Shown: piece after piece, positions 12,124 to 23,870 of the stretch
How the letters are laid out: each line of letters starts with the position of its first letter
Position numbering within the stretch: the stretch's first letter is position 1
From: Coptis chinensis
Lineage: Eukaryota; Streptophyta; Magnoliopsida; Ranunculales; Ranunculaceae
Direction of reading: 5' to 3'
Length of the DNA stretch: 64,000 bases
Assembly: GCA_015680905.1 (NCBI GenBank)
Contig: CM027378.1
Coordinates: forward strand, 88,689,501 to 88,753,500
The notes under the pieces: generated by a model
Seen by the model: the letters and a program-made list of their open reading frames with translations, nothing else
Databases searched by the model: none
What the model was told of the DNA's origin: nothing
Made by a program: the position numbers and the translations under genes

Positions 12124-12528
12124 TCTATATCTTAATATTAAAGCTCCCACAAGGGGTATTTTTCGAGCTCTATTAAAATTCTACGTCATCAACTTAATAG
12201 TTAGCTTAAAACGGGAAACTCCTTTCCTTTTACAATCCAACTTCAAACGGGAATCTCCTTTCCTTTTAAAACCAAAACTCAAATAGTAACATAAAAACTC
12301 TTTATTTCCAAATTAAAATGGTATCCCTCCCCCAATTAAAAAACACGGGTTTTTAAAACATAATTAAAACAATTTGTTAAGAAATTAAAACGGGTTTTTA
12401 AGATTTGATTAAAATAATTTGTTAGGAAATTAAAATAGATTAGCAACGAAAACAGGAATCACGATTTGTTATGATTGTTGAGCAAATTTTTAAAAGAGCC
12501 GGTGCGTATGCACGGGTCTACTTTCTAG
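12124..12528 (+). mobile_element. non-autonomous Helitron copy A
   Basis: The 5' end is TCTATATCTTAATATTAAAG, preceded by A. The 3' end is GTGCGTATGCACGGGTCTAC followed by TTTCTAG and then T. TC at the start, a hairpin-forming GTGCGTATGCAC plus CTAG at the end, and insertion between A and T are Helitron hallmarks. Inside are degenerate repeats of CCTATTAAAACGGGAATTC-like sequence. No coding capacity. Copies B-F in this window share the same ends. Confidence 0.85.
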
Positions 12529-12888
12529 TCTTAATATTAAAGCTCCTATATGGGGTATTTTTCGAGCTCTATTAAAATTCCACATCATCATCTCCTATTA
12601 AAACGGGAATTCCTCTTCTATTGAATTTTTTTTTTAGGCACTTCTAATTAAAACAGAAATCATTATCCTATTAAAACGGAAATTCTTCATCTATTAGAAA
12701 AAAGAAATTCTAACACTTTTGATTAAAACATAAATCATTCTCTTATTAAAACATGAATCATTCTCTTATTAAAACGGTATCTCTCTCAGAGTTAAAAAAC
12801 GGGTTTTTAAAACTTAATTAAAATAATTTGTTGAGAAATTAAAACGAGTTAGCGACTAAAACATGAACACGATTTGTTAGAAACTATG
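12529..12888 (+). mobile_element. Helitron copy B, 5' part (interrupted)
   Basis: Starts TCTTAATATTAAAGCTCC directly after the CTAG of copy A. The sequence matches copy A up to GATTTGTTAGAAAC, where the long-TIR element at 12,889 begins. The expected continuation (ATGATTGTTGAGCAAGTTTT) reappears at 19,684, beyond two nested insertions. Confidence 0.8.
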
Positions 12889-13949
12889 TGTCTAGGGTGC
12901 CACTCTAAATCTGCCACTCTTATCTCACTCTTCTCCTCAGCCGTCCGATCCCACCTCAAGATCATCAAATCTAATTCACTCAAAAACTGTGAAATTTCAA
13001 AATTTCGCACTATTTCAAAAACGAAAAACTCGATTTCCATTCCATCTCAATTCCATCTCGAAAAAACGAAGGGTTTGGGTTTTCTCCATCTCAATTCCAA
13101 CTATTTAGTTCGATTTTCCAGCACCCAAATTGTTCGATTTAGGGAAAAAGGTAATATTGTTCCCATTTTCTAATTCCAATTCAGTCCCAGATGTTGTACA
13201 GGGTACTGGGTTTTGGTATCTGTGTTCAATCTTCTAAATATGACCCAGTTTACTTGCTTGGTAGAATCGACAACTTGGGTATGTATTAAAATTTGTGGTT
13301 TCGTATGAAATTCAAATTTGTTGTATGTTTATTCAGTAGAAATGTCAAAAATTTATAGCACATTGAAATCAACAAAATCAGTTTCATTGCAGTTTTTGCA
13401 ATCTTTGGATTGGAAACAAGTAAAATTCTAAGTTTTGTTGAATTCATCATCTTTTATATGCAATAACGAAATCAACATATTTTTTTGAGATCTCTTGTGA
13501 GGATCTCCTTCACTTTGGGACCGCAGAGTAGAGAATGTGCTATCCATGCTTGTACTCTTTCTTGCAGTATATTATTTAAGCTTTACTTCTACTAACTAAA
13601 AGACAAAATTAGAGTAGTCCAATTTGATTCTTGTGTCAGATAAGGCTTCTGATCTATGGAAAAATTGTCAAGTTTTCACCCAAGAGATTTGTGCTTTTAT
13701 ATGGAGAGCATACACTCTATTTTGGACAAGGTGTTTTTTTTTTCTTCTGTTGGAGACTTAGAGGAATCGTGTGTCTATCATAGGACCTGCATGTTAGACA
13801 GGGTAACCATTTAAGCAGTCACTTGATGCGGATAAATGTACCTTTAACCAAAAGTGTTTAGGAGTTAAACATAACTACTTAATCCATGTTAGCATTCCAT
13901 ATTACTTGTGAACTCTAACTTCAGATGTCTTAACGACATACGGCAAATG

Positions 13950-14675
13950 CAGGATGTGCTTGATGACGAGTCCTTCGAAGTACAAAAATGGGTTGATCGC
14001 AAAGAAACCGGAGAAGGACCCTTCGCCTATGAAACCGATCATCTTTTGTAGACAAGAGGTAATAAAGCCGCTTGTTAATATGATTTGCTGTTATGTTGTA
14101 ATATCGATCATTGGAACATAGCCAACTTGAATTGTCCTACTTGGGAGTTGGGACTTTGTTAACATATTTTGTACTAACCGCATCAATCTGCCTTCTGTTA
14201 ATTTTTTTGGTACTATGTGAAATTTAATTTGTGAAGGAAATGATGATTATACTATGTGAAAATTAGATTTTGGGGGTATATTTTGTACTAACCGCAGTTC
14301 GTGGATGCGAGTGTACTCTTGCCCGTTTCTATTCTCATTGAATTTAAAGAAATTGACGTTAATGGTTTGATTATGTGTGTGTGTTGTGTCTGATGCTCAC
14401 AATCAAATAAATATTTGATCTTTTTCTTGCTTCTGTGATATGTGTTTTGGATGCCAAGTTGGGCTGGAGAATCATAAAGGAACCTCACTACACTATATTA
14501 GTGTTTACAATCTAATAAGTGGTTGTTCCTTTTTCGCAGGGCCAATATTTAGTTCTGGTATGCGCACTGAAGTGTTCCAGTTTGATGTCTCATCCTCTGC
14601 CAATCCTGGTGCTATTGTACCGCAACACCACCGGCAATGTTTTTGCAAAAATTCTTCCTCGAATCTGTTTATCTA
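13950..14675 (+). pseudogene. two exon-like pieces of an unrecognised gene
   Basis: A piece bounded by ATGCAG and GACAAGAG|GTAAT (13,952-14,059) and one beginning after TTCGCAG (14,541-14,675) have plausible splice borders. One reading gives MCLMTSPSKYKNGLIAKKPE then a second exon with GQYLVLVCALKCSSLMSHPL. No family match is recognised and the reading frame is not certain. Confidence 0.3.
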
Positions 14676-14961
14676 AGCAAAAGGAATAGAAGGATATCAA
14701 GTTGATATCAAGTTGTTTGTAGTCTCAGAATTGTGTTGGAGCTTCTTGCTCAAGTCTTTTTAGTTTGGTACTCTCTGCTTTGGTTTCACATTTCTTTCTC
14801 GCATGATCACTATGGACCTTTGTCAATGGCTGTTTTCTAAAATTAAGTCCAATACAACCATTTTTCTAATTAAGAGTGTCAACTTGTTGACTTAATGTTT
14901 GTAAGTTGAAACTAATAATGAAATCGGTGGTTTGTAAATGTATTTGCATTTGTATGTATCG

Positions 14962-15325
14962 GGGGTTTCAAAAGTTGATCCAGAGAAATGGGAGTTTGCT
15001 AATGAGGATTTCATAAAGGATCGAAGCATTTGCTTAAGAACATTCATAGAAGGAAGCCTATTCATTAGTCATTCTCATCCTCAAGGGTCGAGGATTCAGA
15101 AAGAGCACACTAGATGATGAAATAGATAAACTTTCTAGGGAAAAAGACCTCTATTCAGATCAATCTTTGGAGAGTGAAACAACGTAAGTCCAAAACAAAG
15201 GTTCGATTAGAGGAGTTGGAGCATAAGGTACAAGAAAGGGAGTAGAGGCGCAATGGGCATGATGAAATATTTGGCAAGAGCAGTCCACAATCCTACTTTT
15301 GTTGAACATCCGTTAGAATGGGCGC
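14962..15325 (+). pseudogene. class A heat-shock transcription factor fragment
   Basis: The plus strand gives KVDPEKWEFANEDFIKD, then after frameshifts HLLKNIHRRKP-like sequence (AGGAAGCC), SHSHPQGSR, DDEIDKLSREKDLYS, LEELEHKV and NPTFVEHPLEW. This is the end of the HSF DNA-binding domain, the linker, the HR-A/B oligomerisation coiled coil and the following conserved NPxFVEHL block, in the right order. At least four frameshifts or stops break it. It is a captured gene fragment inside the MULE-like element. Confidence 0.75.
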
Positions 15326-16030
15326 TTCCTCTATGAGCATGGAACATCACCGAGGCCCTTAGTTATATGATCGATGTGTAATTTTCTTCCGGAGAATTCA
15401 TGTACATAAATTTCTATCGGATCACTCTTCTGAGTTATTTTGGTTTGCCGTGAGGAAGTTGCTAGGGTACTGTTGTATTTTATTTTGCCTGTCAGAGTTT
15501 TGAAACTGTGAAACAGCAACACAGAGTTTTTATTTTGCCTGTCAGAGTTGGTCATTGATGAGCAACAATCTTGGTTTAAAGTCTTCAACACACTCTGTTC
15601 ATCCAATCTCCAAATGATTCCCCTATATATTATTATCAAGACTTTAGTGCCGAACTTTAAACTTCTTGTAGCTCGTCTGAAAATACCCTTTCGTCAGTGT
15701 TGCATTATATTTTACTTTATACATCTGAGCGTATGTGTGTGTTCCTCTATCTTTTTACTTTCGTAGTAGCTTATACACAATTAATGATTACGAAAATAAG
15801 AAAGAGAAGCATAAGAAAATACAAAGATTTGAGGCAGAAGTGAGACAAAAACATGACCATTTCTCACATATGTATAAAATGCCTCCTACACTATAAATTA
15901 GAGAACGCAAATGTGTGCAAAATCCTAGACAGGACCGTTCTTGGTTGATAATGTGTTATCATCACTTTCGAACTTTGAAACTAATCATTCTCAATGCCTA
16001 ATCATTTTGGATTTGAGATTTTTGTACGAA

Positions 16031-16492
16031 GAAACGGTGTGGCCATGCCGTTTGGGACAAAGTCCATACAGACACGCCATTTTTTTTATCCAAGTTCAAA
16101 TCCAAACGATATGGCCACACCGTTTGGACTTAGTCCCAAACGGTGTGGCCATGCCGTTTGGGACTAAGTCCAAACGGGTGTGGCCATATCGCTTGGATTT
16201 GAACTTGCAAAAAATGGCGTGTTCTGTTTGACTTTGTCCCAAACGGCATGGCCACACCGTTTGGACTTAGTCCCAAACTGCATGGCCACACCGTTTGGTA
16301 CTAAGGCCAAACGGCATGGTCACACCGTTTGGACTTAGTCCCAAACTGCATGGCCACACCGCTTGGTATACTAAGGTTAACGGCATAACCATACCGTTTG
16401 GACTTAGTCCCAAACTGCATGGCCACACCATTTGGGACTAAGTCCAAACGGCATGGCCACACCGTTTGGGACAAAGTCCAAACAGACACATT
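16031..16492. repeat. palindromic ~35-bp repeat array, cluster 1
   Basis: About a dozen units of the form CCAAACGGCATGGCCACACC then GTTTGGACTTAGTCC. Each unit is built from two dyads, AAACGGYRTGGCCAYRCCG/TTT and GGACTNAGTCC. Larger inverted repeats are superimposed: ATCCAAGTTCAAATCC near 16,090 pairs with GGATTTGAACTTGCAAAAAA near 16,192, and GGCGTG boundaries mirror. The same unit recurs at 32.6-33.1 and 36.2-36.7 kb. Confidence 0.9.
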
Positions 16493-16861
16493 TGATTGTT
16501 GAAGGTGTTTGATAGGTTTGTAACATACATTGAGCAATCAAATTATTGGAATCCATTCCAAGGGGAAAATAAGTTATCCCCAAGGTCGATTAGTTTTTCG
16601 GTTTCTTCCATTTTGCAAAATATTTGACTTAGCTGTAAACAAGCCAAAAGAGTGAAAATAACTAAATAAGCCACTTATAGTTCAAGATCGCTTTATAGTT
16701 TTATCTTGAAGGCCACAGTTGATACATGAAATTCATAATATATGAAATTTCTATTTCTCACTCTCGGTATATATAAAGTACTGACCACAAGACAAATACA
16801 TGAAAAACTTCACTCATCAACCTTATTTATAATCAAGCACAATTGAATTTGAGCACAATTT

Positions 16862-17010
16862 TTTCATGAAAAACTTTAGCGCATCGCCTTCATAATCTAC
16901 TTCTTCTTCAACAATCGCATCTTGATATTGTTGATACTTCAGCCTCTCGAGAAATTCCATCTCATTCATTCCTTCGCCATTGTACCAATGCAAGAAGACC
17001 TTCTTCCTAA
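16862..17010 (-). pseudogene. beta-tubulin C-terminal fragment
   Basis: The minus strand encodes [20 protein letters not shown], then a short deletion-scarred stretch, then [19 protein letters not shown]. Plant beta-tubulins end [20 protein letters not shown]...YQQYQDAT followed by an acidic tail, so identification is secure. The Glu-Ala-Glu-Ser-Asn helix segment is altered. It is a captured 3' exon piece inside the MULE-like element. Confidence 0.85.
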
Positions 17011-17334
17011 AACATAACTGTAAAATTTTTGCACATAACTGTAATCCAAAGCAATTATTGTGAAGCTACATCCAAAGCAACTTAGGATAACTCATCATCG
17101 ACAACGCCACCACGACATCCAAAGCAACTTAAGCCAATAACACCTTAACCACCCTTGATAATACACAAACCCGCTAAGAGAAGATGCACCAACAACAACT
17201 TAAATATTAACATTCGATTGAGTGAATTTCCGAATCGGTCGTTATCCTCCTTGTGCAAATAGAAGCTCGACTCTCAGTTGGGGAAAATGTGGGAGCTCGA
17301 CTCTCATTTATATTCAACGACGACGAGCTTCCAC

Positions 17335-17445
17335 AATTATTTTCTTCATCCACCCACTTAAAATACCTACATTTCTTATCCTTAGGCAAACGCGTTTGTC
17401 ATTTTTTCGCAAAACGTAAAGATCGTCCAGATTCATTTGGGTATT
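17335..17445 (-). pseudogene. possible GRF-type zinc-finger fragment
   Basis: PKDKKCRYFKWVDEENNC is a good match to the end of GRF zinc fingers (C-x-F/Y-F-x-W-x-D-E). Upstream frames carry a degenerate NESGRSLRF, which may correspond to the NPGRxFY part. Frameshifted; only one finger end is visible. Confidence 0.45.
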
Positions 17446-17640
17446 CGAGACTCTATTAAGAACTGAGCTTCCACAATAAGGGCACCTCATTTATAGATCG
17501 AATTTCACTGTAGAAGGAAAAATTTAAAAAATATCAAAATATGCAAATGTAAAATCACTTGAATATGTAATAACTATGGAACCCTAAACCAATAACATTA
17601 AAAACAAATGAACAAACAAAAGTTAAACGAGAATATGCTA

Positions 17641-18470
17641 GTTCAAAACTTTAACAGAGTTCAAAACTCGACCGAGTTCACCGAATATGCTAGTTCAACG
17701 AACTCGACGAGTTAGCCGAACTCGACAATTCAAAACTCGAAGAGTTCAAAACTCGACAATTCACCGAACTCGACAGAGTTCAAAACTCGACGAAATTCAA
17801 AACTCGACAGATTTAAAACTCGACGAGAGTTCACCGAACTCGACGAATTTAGAACTCGACAGAGTTCAAAACTCGACAAATTCAAAACTCGACGAAATTC
17901 ACCGAACTCGACGAAATTTAAAACTCGACAGAGTTCAAAACTCGACAATTCACCGAACTCGACGAGAGTTCAAAACTCGACAATTCAAAACTCTGACAGA
18001 ATTTAAAACTCTGACAGAGTTCACCGAACTCTGACAGAATTTAGAACTCTGACAGAGTTCAAAACTCTGACAGAATTCAAAACTCTGACAGAATTCACCG
18101 AACTCTGACAGAATTTAGAACTCTGACAGAATTTAAAACTCTGACAGAGTTCAAAACACTGACAGAATTCACCGAACTCTGACAGAGTTCAAAACTCTGA
18201 CAGAATTCAAAACTCTGACAGAATTCACCGAACTCTGACAGAATTTAGAACTCTGACAGAATTTAAAACTCTGACAGAGTTCAAAACTCTGACAGAATAC
18301 GGCATGAAGAATACGACAGAGTTCAAAACTCTGATAGAGTTCACCGAACTCTATCAGAGTTCAAAACTCTGACAGAATACGGCATGAAGAATACGACAGA
18401 GTTCACCGAACTCTGAAAGAGTTCAAAACTCAGACAGAGTTCACCGAACTCTGACAGAGTTCAAAACAGT
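17641..18470. repeat. minisatellite of GAACTC(T)GACAGA-type units
   Basis: About 830 bases of 15-18-bp units alternate GAGTTCAAAACTCGAC, AATTCACCGAACTCGAC and GAATTTAGAACTCTGAC forms. The left half uses CTCGAC and the right half CTCTGAC, so two homogenised sub-families abut near 17,985. GAACTC/GAGTTC gives each unit short inverted symmetry. A minor variant with GAATACGGCATGAA appears at 18,297 and 18,376. Confidence 0.9.
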
Positions 18471-19278
18471 ATACTAATATGCTAATGGCAGCCACCATTT
18501 TTCTTTTTTTCTTCGTTTTACAAACAGGTATGAAAACTAAATTTGAGATTTAAACTGACGAGCCTAGAAAATATTCCAAGGCACTCAAAGTTGTATATTC
18601 TTCATACATGAATATTTATGAGCTAGCCATACAGATTATACCACATTACCATCACACACACGATACATTACCACCTACATAACAAACCCGCGTATTGGGT
18701 CAATTCATAACGCAGAAGGAATGTCTCGCTACTTAGAAGTAGAGACTATACAGTTAACAAGCGAAAAAAATTAAAAACAAAGACAACGAAAATAGGAACC
18801 AGAATGCACAACACAACATAACGAGTTTGCGCGCGGTGGTGAAGTGAAGTGAGTGAGAATAAAGTGTGTTAATGGAAGTATACCTTAATTGGAACTCGAG
18901 ACAGAGTGAAGTTCAGAGAGCTCAGGTGGTCGTTAATGGCGAAGGAATTGGGTTTTAATAATAGTCGATCCCTCTTTTTTTTTGGTAGATCTGTTTTTTT
19001 TTTTTTTTTTTGAGAAGTTGAGAAGGATTGCCGAGAGAGAGAGAACTTGATTTCTCAGAGAAGAAGAAGTTCTCGAGAAGAAGAAGAAAAACACCAAATT
19101 TTTTGTTATTTTTCGTTTTTTTTATTTTGAAATACAATCAAATTTTGAAATATCGGTTTTATGAGTAAATTAGATCTTCAGATCTAGAGGTCGGATCCGA
19201 CGGCTCAAGAGGAGAGTGAGATAAGGGTGGCACTCTAAGAGTGGCACCCTAGACAAACCGATATATATATATATAGGA

Positions 19279-19659
19279 TTTTAGAAGTACATACTTATTT
19301 TAAGTTAAAATAAGTACGTAAGTAAAACTTTACCTAGAAAATGAATTCAAACCTAATTTTTTGTGGATATCATCTACTCACCATAAACATCATCTCTACA
19401 AAATTTTAACTCTTTTGGAAATCTCTAACTTAGGCAAAAGATGATTGTAAAAATACTATTTTCTGGACCGTTAGATTTTTTTTTTAAAATGACAACAATT
19501 TTTAGCTAGGTTAGAGATTTTCAAATGAGCTCAAATTTTGTGGAGTTGATCTTTATAGTATGTAGGTAATACCCACAAAAAATTAGAATTGAATTTATTT
19601 TCTAGGTAATGTTTTACTTACGTACTTATTTTAACTTTAAAATAAGTATGTACTTCTAA
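19279..19659. mobile_element. MITE with ~45-bp terminal inverted repeats
   Basis: Left arm TTAGAAGTACATACTTATTT leads into AAGTTAAAATAAGTACGTAAG; the right arm is its inverse, ending GTACTTCTAA at 19,659. The inner 280 bases also pair loosely (ACCTAGAAAATGAATTC with GAATTTATTTTCTAGGT). It is flanked by TATATATA on both sides, compatible with a TA-targeting (Stowaway-like) insertion. Non-coding. Confidence 0.75.
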
Positions 19660-19683
19660 GATCGGGCATATATATATATATAC

Positions 19684-20076
19684 ATGATTGTTGAGCAAGT
19701 TTTTAAAAGAGCCCACAAGGGATATTTTTATAGCTCTCTTAAAATTTCACGTCATCAACTCTTATTAAAATGGAAATTTCTCACCTATTGAAAAGATAAA
19801 TTATAGTACTTCTAATCAAAACGAGAATCACACTTTTAAACTAAAACGAGATCTCTTCCCCAATTAAAAAATGAGTTTTTAAAACTTAATTAAAGCAATT
19901 TGTTGATAAATTAAAACGGGTTTTTAGACTTGATTAAAATATTTTTTTAAGAAATTAAAACAGATTAGCGACGAAAACATGAATCATGATTTGTTAGAAA
20001 AAATTTATATGTATAGTTATGATTATTAAGTAAGTTTTTAAAAGAGTTTGTGCGTATACACAGGTCTACTTTCTAG
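19684..20076 (+). mobile_element. Helitron copy B 3' remnant fused to Helitron copy C
   Basis: 19,684-19,711 is the continuation of Helitron B (GATTGTTGAGCAAGTTTTTA). At GAGCC it switches to the 5' region of another copy (CCACAAGGGATATTTTTA), whose own first ~15 bases are missing. Copy C then runs to GTGCGTATACACAGGTCTAC and TTTCTAG at 20,076, followed by T. The join occurs at a GAGCC/GCTCC-like microhomology. Confidence 0.7.
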
Positions 20077-21395
20077 TAAGTAAATAGATACTCTATCAGT
20101 ATATAAATAAAAATGTAATTATATCCACTCGATTAATTGCGATTAAATCACCGATTAACCGATTAATTTTATCTCACCCTGTGACCGATTAGTTCCGAAA
20201 ACCGATATTAACAACGTAGGTTGCAGTTGTGGTTTTTCCTAGTGCATCATTGATGTTACATGCCACGTCACTGTGTCGGTCAACTATGTCAGTTTATCTA
20301 TGTTAGTGTAGAATTATTGTGAACTCAACACCTTACCAGAAAATGCAATCACCAGACCAACCTGCCAAGCCAAACTAGTGCTAGAATACTTTCAATTTTT
20401 GTTTTTAACATATAAACTGATTTTCCTATGAACTGGTTTCGGTAAATTGATTTTCCTATAAACTGATTTTTGTTTCAATTAAGTCTAAAAATTATGCAAT
20501 CCATATCAAAACTTACTAGATAAATAAGAACCTGTCAGACCGAATTGAACAAAAAATCGGTTCAATTAGTAGTTCGGTTTTTCAAACATTGATTACAGTA
20601 AGTGTGTGGTTCAGATCAACAGACGACATTTATGTCACCCTATCATACAGTATTCCTTTTTTGAGGATTGATAGCGTCCTGCCTTTTTATGGGATAGGAC
20701 CATCCTACCCCACTAGAAACAAAAAAGAGTGACATGTTCACCTATTCAAATGGTTCCAACTAAAACACACTGAGTCAACTCATTTCCTTCTAGCATCTAA
20801 CCGAATGTGTCGTCCACCACCAAAGCGGCTACCCACTACACCAGCCACCGTCCAACAAAATCCGGTCATCTAATTTAACTGACGGGGGACAGGTGTTGAC
20901 AGTGACTTATAGCAGTGCCAGCTCAACCCTTAGACTAGTTAGGCAACCACCTAAGGCCTCAAATTTGAAAATGCCTCAAATATCCTAAATAATGTGCATT
21001 TTCATATATTTCTTATTTTTTTTGTTATATTTTGGATATTCTTATTGTTTATTGTTAGATAGTATAAAAGCCTAGTTTAATTAGACTTAAGTACTTGACC
21101 ATTCTCTATGTACACATTGATTTTTGGAGAGATTTCTTTCAATATGGAAAGTGATAAGGCCGGACAATATTAGAGTACATCAGTTTACTTGCATGAATAT
21201 AATAGAATCTCATGCTTCTAAAAGTATACATCAAATTATCTCACGTTGAATCTTGTTTCAAATTAAAATTCTTCTCCAAATCCAATATTTCTTCTTCTCT
21301 CACTCTCACGAATGTTAAGGTCTAGCATTCAACAAGTTAGTAGTAAAAATTTTGTTCTCATATAGAATGTCATCATAAGGGATAAAAAAGGTCTT
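20077..21395. other. non-coding spacer with old repeat relics
   Basis: No gene is supported. 20,652-20,711 (GAGGATTGATAGCGTCCTGC and following) is an inverted, diverged copy of the units at 30,239-30,368. Confidence 0.4.
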
Positions 21396-21640
21396 GTGAG
21401 GGAGTAATATATACTTCCAGTGAATAATTAAGCACGTGTCCAACACACCTGGACGATCACACTCATCCACACGTCCAGGTTGTTGATGATCAGTTCATGC
21501 AGGTTAAGCGACCTCATTAGCACCCTGCACGCTCTTCTCCCAGAACGTCCACATCCAGAACGCTTACATTAGCCAGCACCCCAACGACTAGTAACGTATG
21601 GCCTGGCTGTCACCTTAAAGACCGGAACTGCAGGTGCGCA
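21396..21640 (+). mobile_element. LTR, left part (split by the CACTA element)
   Basis: GC-richer DNA with duplicated short motifs (CACCTGGACG, CACACGTCCAGG, CAGAACGTCCACATCCAGAA) ends in GCA at the CACTA insertion. The right part continues at 29,787 with a TATA-like sequence and a TACGTAGGCA motif seen in plant Ty3/gypsy LTRs. Joined across the insertion, it reads as one LTR. The 5' boundary is approximate. Confidence 0.5.
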
Positions 21641-22019
21641 CACTATAAGAAAAAAGGCTTTATATCACTGTTAAAAACAGTGACAAAAAATCTTTCGTCA
21701 CTTTTTTTTTTTCCAAAACCGTAACGGAATGGGGGTCATTTTTTTTCCCCAAAACCATCACAAATATTTGTTCCAGACTAGTCTCTCTCTACCATAAAAA
21801 ACGGTAACAACTACTCAAAAACCGTCACAAAAAATCTTATCATTTGTGACGGTTTTAAATAAACGGCTATGCATTCATCCTTTTTAACTGTCATAAAATC
21901 ATTAAAAAAAAAAAAAAAAAACAGTTTTCTAACTTGACCCCCTGACGGTTTTAAATAAACGGCTATGCATTCATCCTTTTTAACTGTCATAAAATCATAA
22001 AAAAAAAAGTTTTCTAACT

Positions 22020-23870
22020 TGACCCCCAGTTCTTTCATCTAGAGGTTTACCTCCAAGATCACACATCATCTAAGTCAATTTATTATCTTTTTTGGTCAAT
22101 GCATGTAAAAAAGACTTTATTGCATTTTGCCCTTTTAATAGTTTTCTAGTTTTAACCCCCCTAACTTAGACCAATTAGCTTTATTTCCTCAGGTTCTTTC
22201 ATCTAGAGGTTTACCCCAGAATTTAGGCCAATTAGCTTTACCCCCCTAGTTCTTCTTTCATTTAGAGATTTTACCCCAAGACCACAACACATCCAAGTCA
22301 ACTGAGTTTGACCGTAATGTTTTTGGTCAAGACAAATGAAAAGACTCTAATACCCTTTTCTAGGTATAATTACATAAATATCATGTGACTTTGGCAAATA
22401 CAAAATTATAATTCAAATCATCTATAACACATGTCATGATCTTGTGAACTCTATTCGACAACCATACACCACTCTAAGGGTGTGGATATCATTTGATAAG
22501 AATTGGTATATAACAAAATATATAAAATATATAATTTATTTTTTTTATTTTTTTATTATATAAAATATTATATAAAATCATAAACTAATAATATAAAATT
22601 GTAATAACAAAATAATAATAATAAATGATAAATATATATATTTATACTAGTTTTTATAGTGGTAAAATGAATTATTCAAAGCAAATAAAATTTTAATTAA
22701 TTTTAATTTTCGGATCGGATATTATCCGATATTCGAAATCAGATTCGAATAAATTTTTTAATATTCATCGGATTCGAATACGGGTTCAAATATCGATATA
22801 AATTTTCGGATTTGAATTCGGATACAACCATATCCGAACCTATCCGTTTGCACCCCTAGATTGTAGTGATGGTGTATAGCCGTCGGATATAGTTCACAAG
22901 ATCGTAACATGTGTCCTAGATGATTTGAATTCCAATTTTGTATTTGTAAAAATCACATTATACCTAGAAAAGGGTATTTATGTAATTATACCTAGAAAAG
23001 GGAATTAGAATCTTTTTATTTGTCTTGACCAAAAACATTACGGTCAAACTCAGTTGACTTTGACGTGTTGTGGGTCTCTGAGAGGGCGAAGGATAAATCT
23101 TTAAATGAAAGAACTAGGGGGATAAAACTAATTGGCCTAAGTTATGGAGGGTAACCTTTAGATGAAAAAAACCTGGGGGTAAAAGTTAATTGGCCTAAGT
23201 TCTGGAGAGTAAACCTTTAAATGAAAGAACTGGGGGGGGGGGTAAAACTAATTGGCCTAAATTCTTAAGGGGTAAAGCTAGAAAACTATTAAAATGGCAA
23301 AAGGCAATAAAGTCTTTTTATATGCATTGACCAAAAAGATAACAATTGACTTGGATGTGGTGTGATCTTAGGAGGGTAAACCTCTAGATGAAAAAACTGG
23401 GGGGGGGGTAAAGCTAGAAAACTATTAAAATGGCAAAAGACAATAAAATCTTTTTATATGCATTGACCAAAAAGATAACAATTGACTTGGATGTGGTGTG
23501 ATCTTAGGAGGGTAAACCTCTAGATGAAAAACCGGGGAGGGGGTTAAACCTCTAGATGGGGGGGGGTAAAGCTAGAAAACTATTAAAATGGCAAAAGGCA
23601 ATAAAGTCTTTTTGTATGCATTGACCAAAAAGATAACAATTGACTTGGATGTGGTGTGATCTTAGGAGGGTAAACCTCTAGATGAAAAAACTGGGGGGGG
23701 GGTAAAACTAGAAAACTATTAAAATGGCAAAAGACAATAAAGTCTTTTTATATGCATTGACCAAAAAGATAACAATTGACTTGGATGTGGTGTGATCTTA
23801 GGAGGGTAAACCTCTAGATGAAAAAAAAAAAAAAAGGGGTAACCCTCTAGATGAAAAGAACTTGGGGGGT
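22020..23870. repeat. large foldback with tandem right-arm copies
   Basis: The left arm (22,020-22,475) is the inverse of 22,860-23,290: CAAATCATCTATAACACATG pairs with CATGTGTCCTAGATGATTTG, and GACCGTAATGTTTTTGGTCA pairs with TGACCAAAAACATTACGGTC. The outermost right-arm segment is further amplified as four tandem ~139-bp copies (about 23,268, 23,407, 23,565 and 23,701), each with GGTAAAGCTAGAAAACTATT and a G-run of 8-10. A transcript through here would form a hairpin of over 400 bp. Confidence 0.85.
22478..22858. mobile_element. MITE-like insert in the loop of the foldback
   Basis: The right end read inverted, AGGGGTGCAAACGGATAGGT followed by TCGGATATGG, is a common plant MITE terminus; the left end is AAGGGTGTGGATATCAT. 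Between lie AT-rich and GGATAT/GATTCGAAT-rich sequences. Ends are diverged and the target duplication unclear. Confidence 0.45.

Larger units (their letters stand above)
12889..19255. mobile_element. 6.4-kb MULE-like element with long terminal inverted repeats
   Basis: The left end TGTCTAGGGTGCCACTCT at 12,889 is matched in inverse at the right end (AGAGTGGCACCCTAGACA, ending 19,255). Similarity continues inward for roughly 150 bases (ATCTAATT-ACTCA, then ATTTCAAAATTT, TATTTCAAAA and CGAAAAA in both arms). Long TIRs with gene fragments inside are typical of non-autonomous Mutator-like (Pack-MULE) elements. The insertion into Helitron B is clear because Helitron sequence resumes on the far side. 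The target duplication is not clean (GAAACTATG left, AACCGATAT right), so superfamily is inferred. Contents: unknown exon-like pieces (13.95-14.68 kb), HSF and beta-tubulin fragments, and two repeat arrays. Confidence 0.75.

Noticed and set aside
16301..16537. Open frames with repeated VWPCRLD-like peptides (also at 32.87 and 36.3-36.9 kb)
   Set aside because: They follow the palindromic repeat unit on both strands equally; this is repeat DNA, not coding sequence.
15941..16540. Possible CRISPR-like array from regularly spaced dyads
   Set aside because: Spacers are themselves repeats and the host is a plant nucleus; the pattern is a palindromic minisatellite.
17687..18034. 115-codon open frame of TRRVQNST-type repeats
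   Set aside because: Created by the minisatellite, present in several frames, no start context or homology.
22560..22660. AT-rich run as a possible origin or matrix attachment site
   Set aside because: AT content alone is not evidence; it is part of the MITE-like loop.
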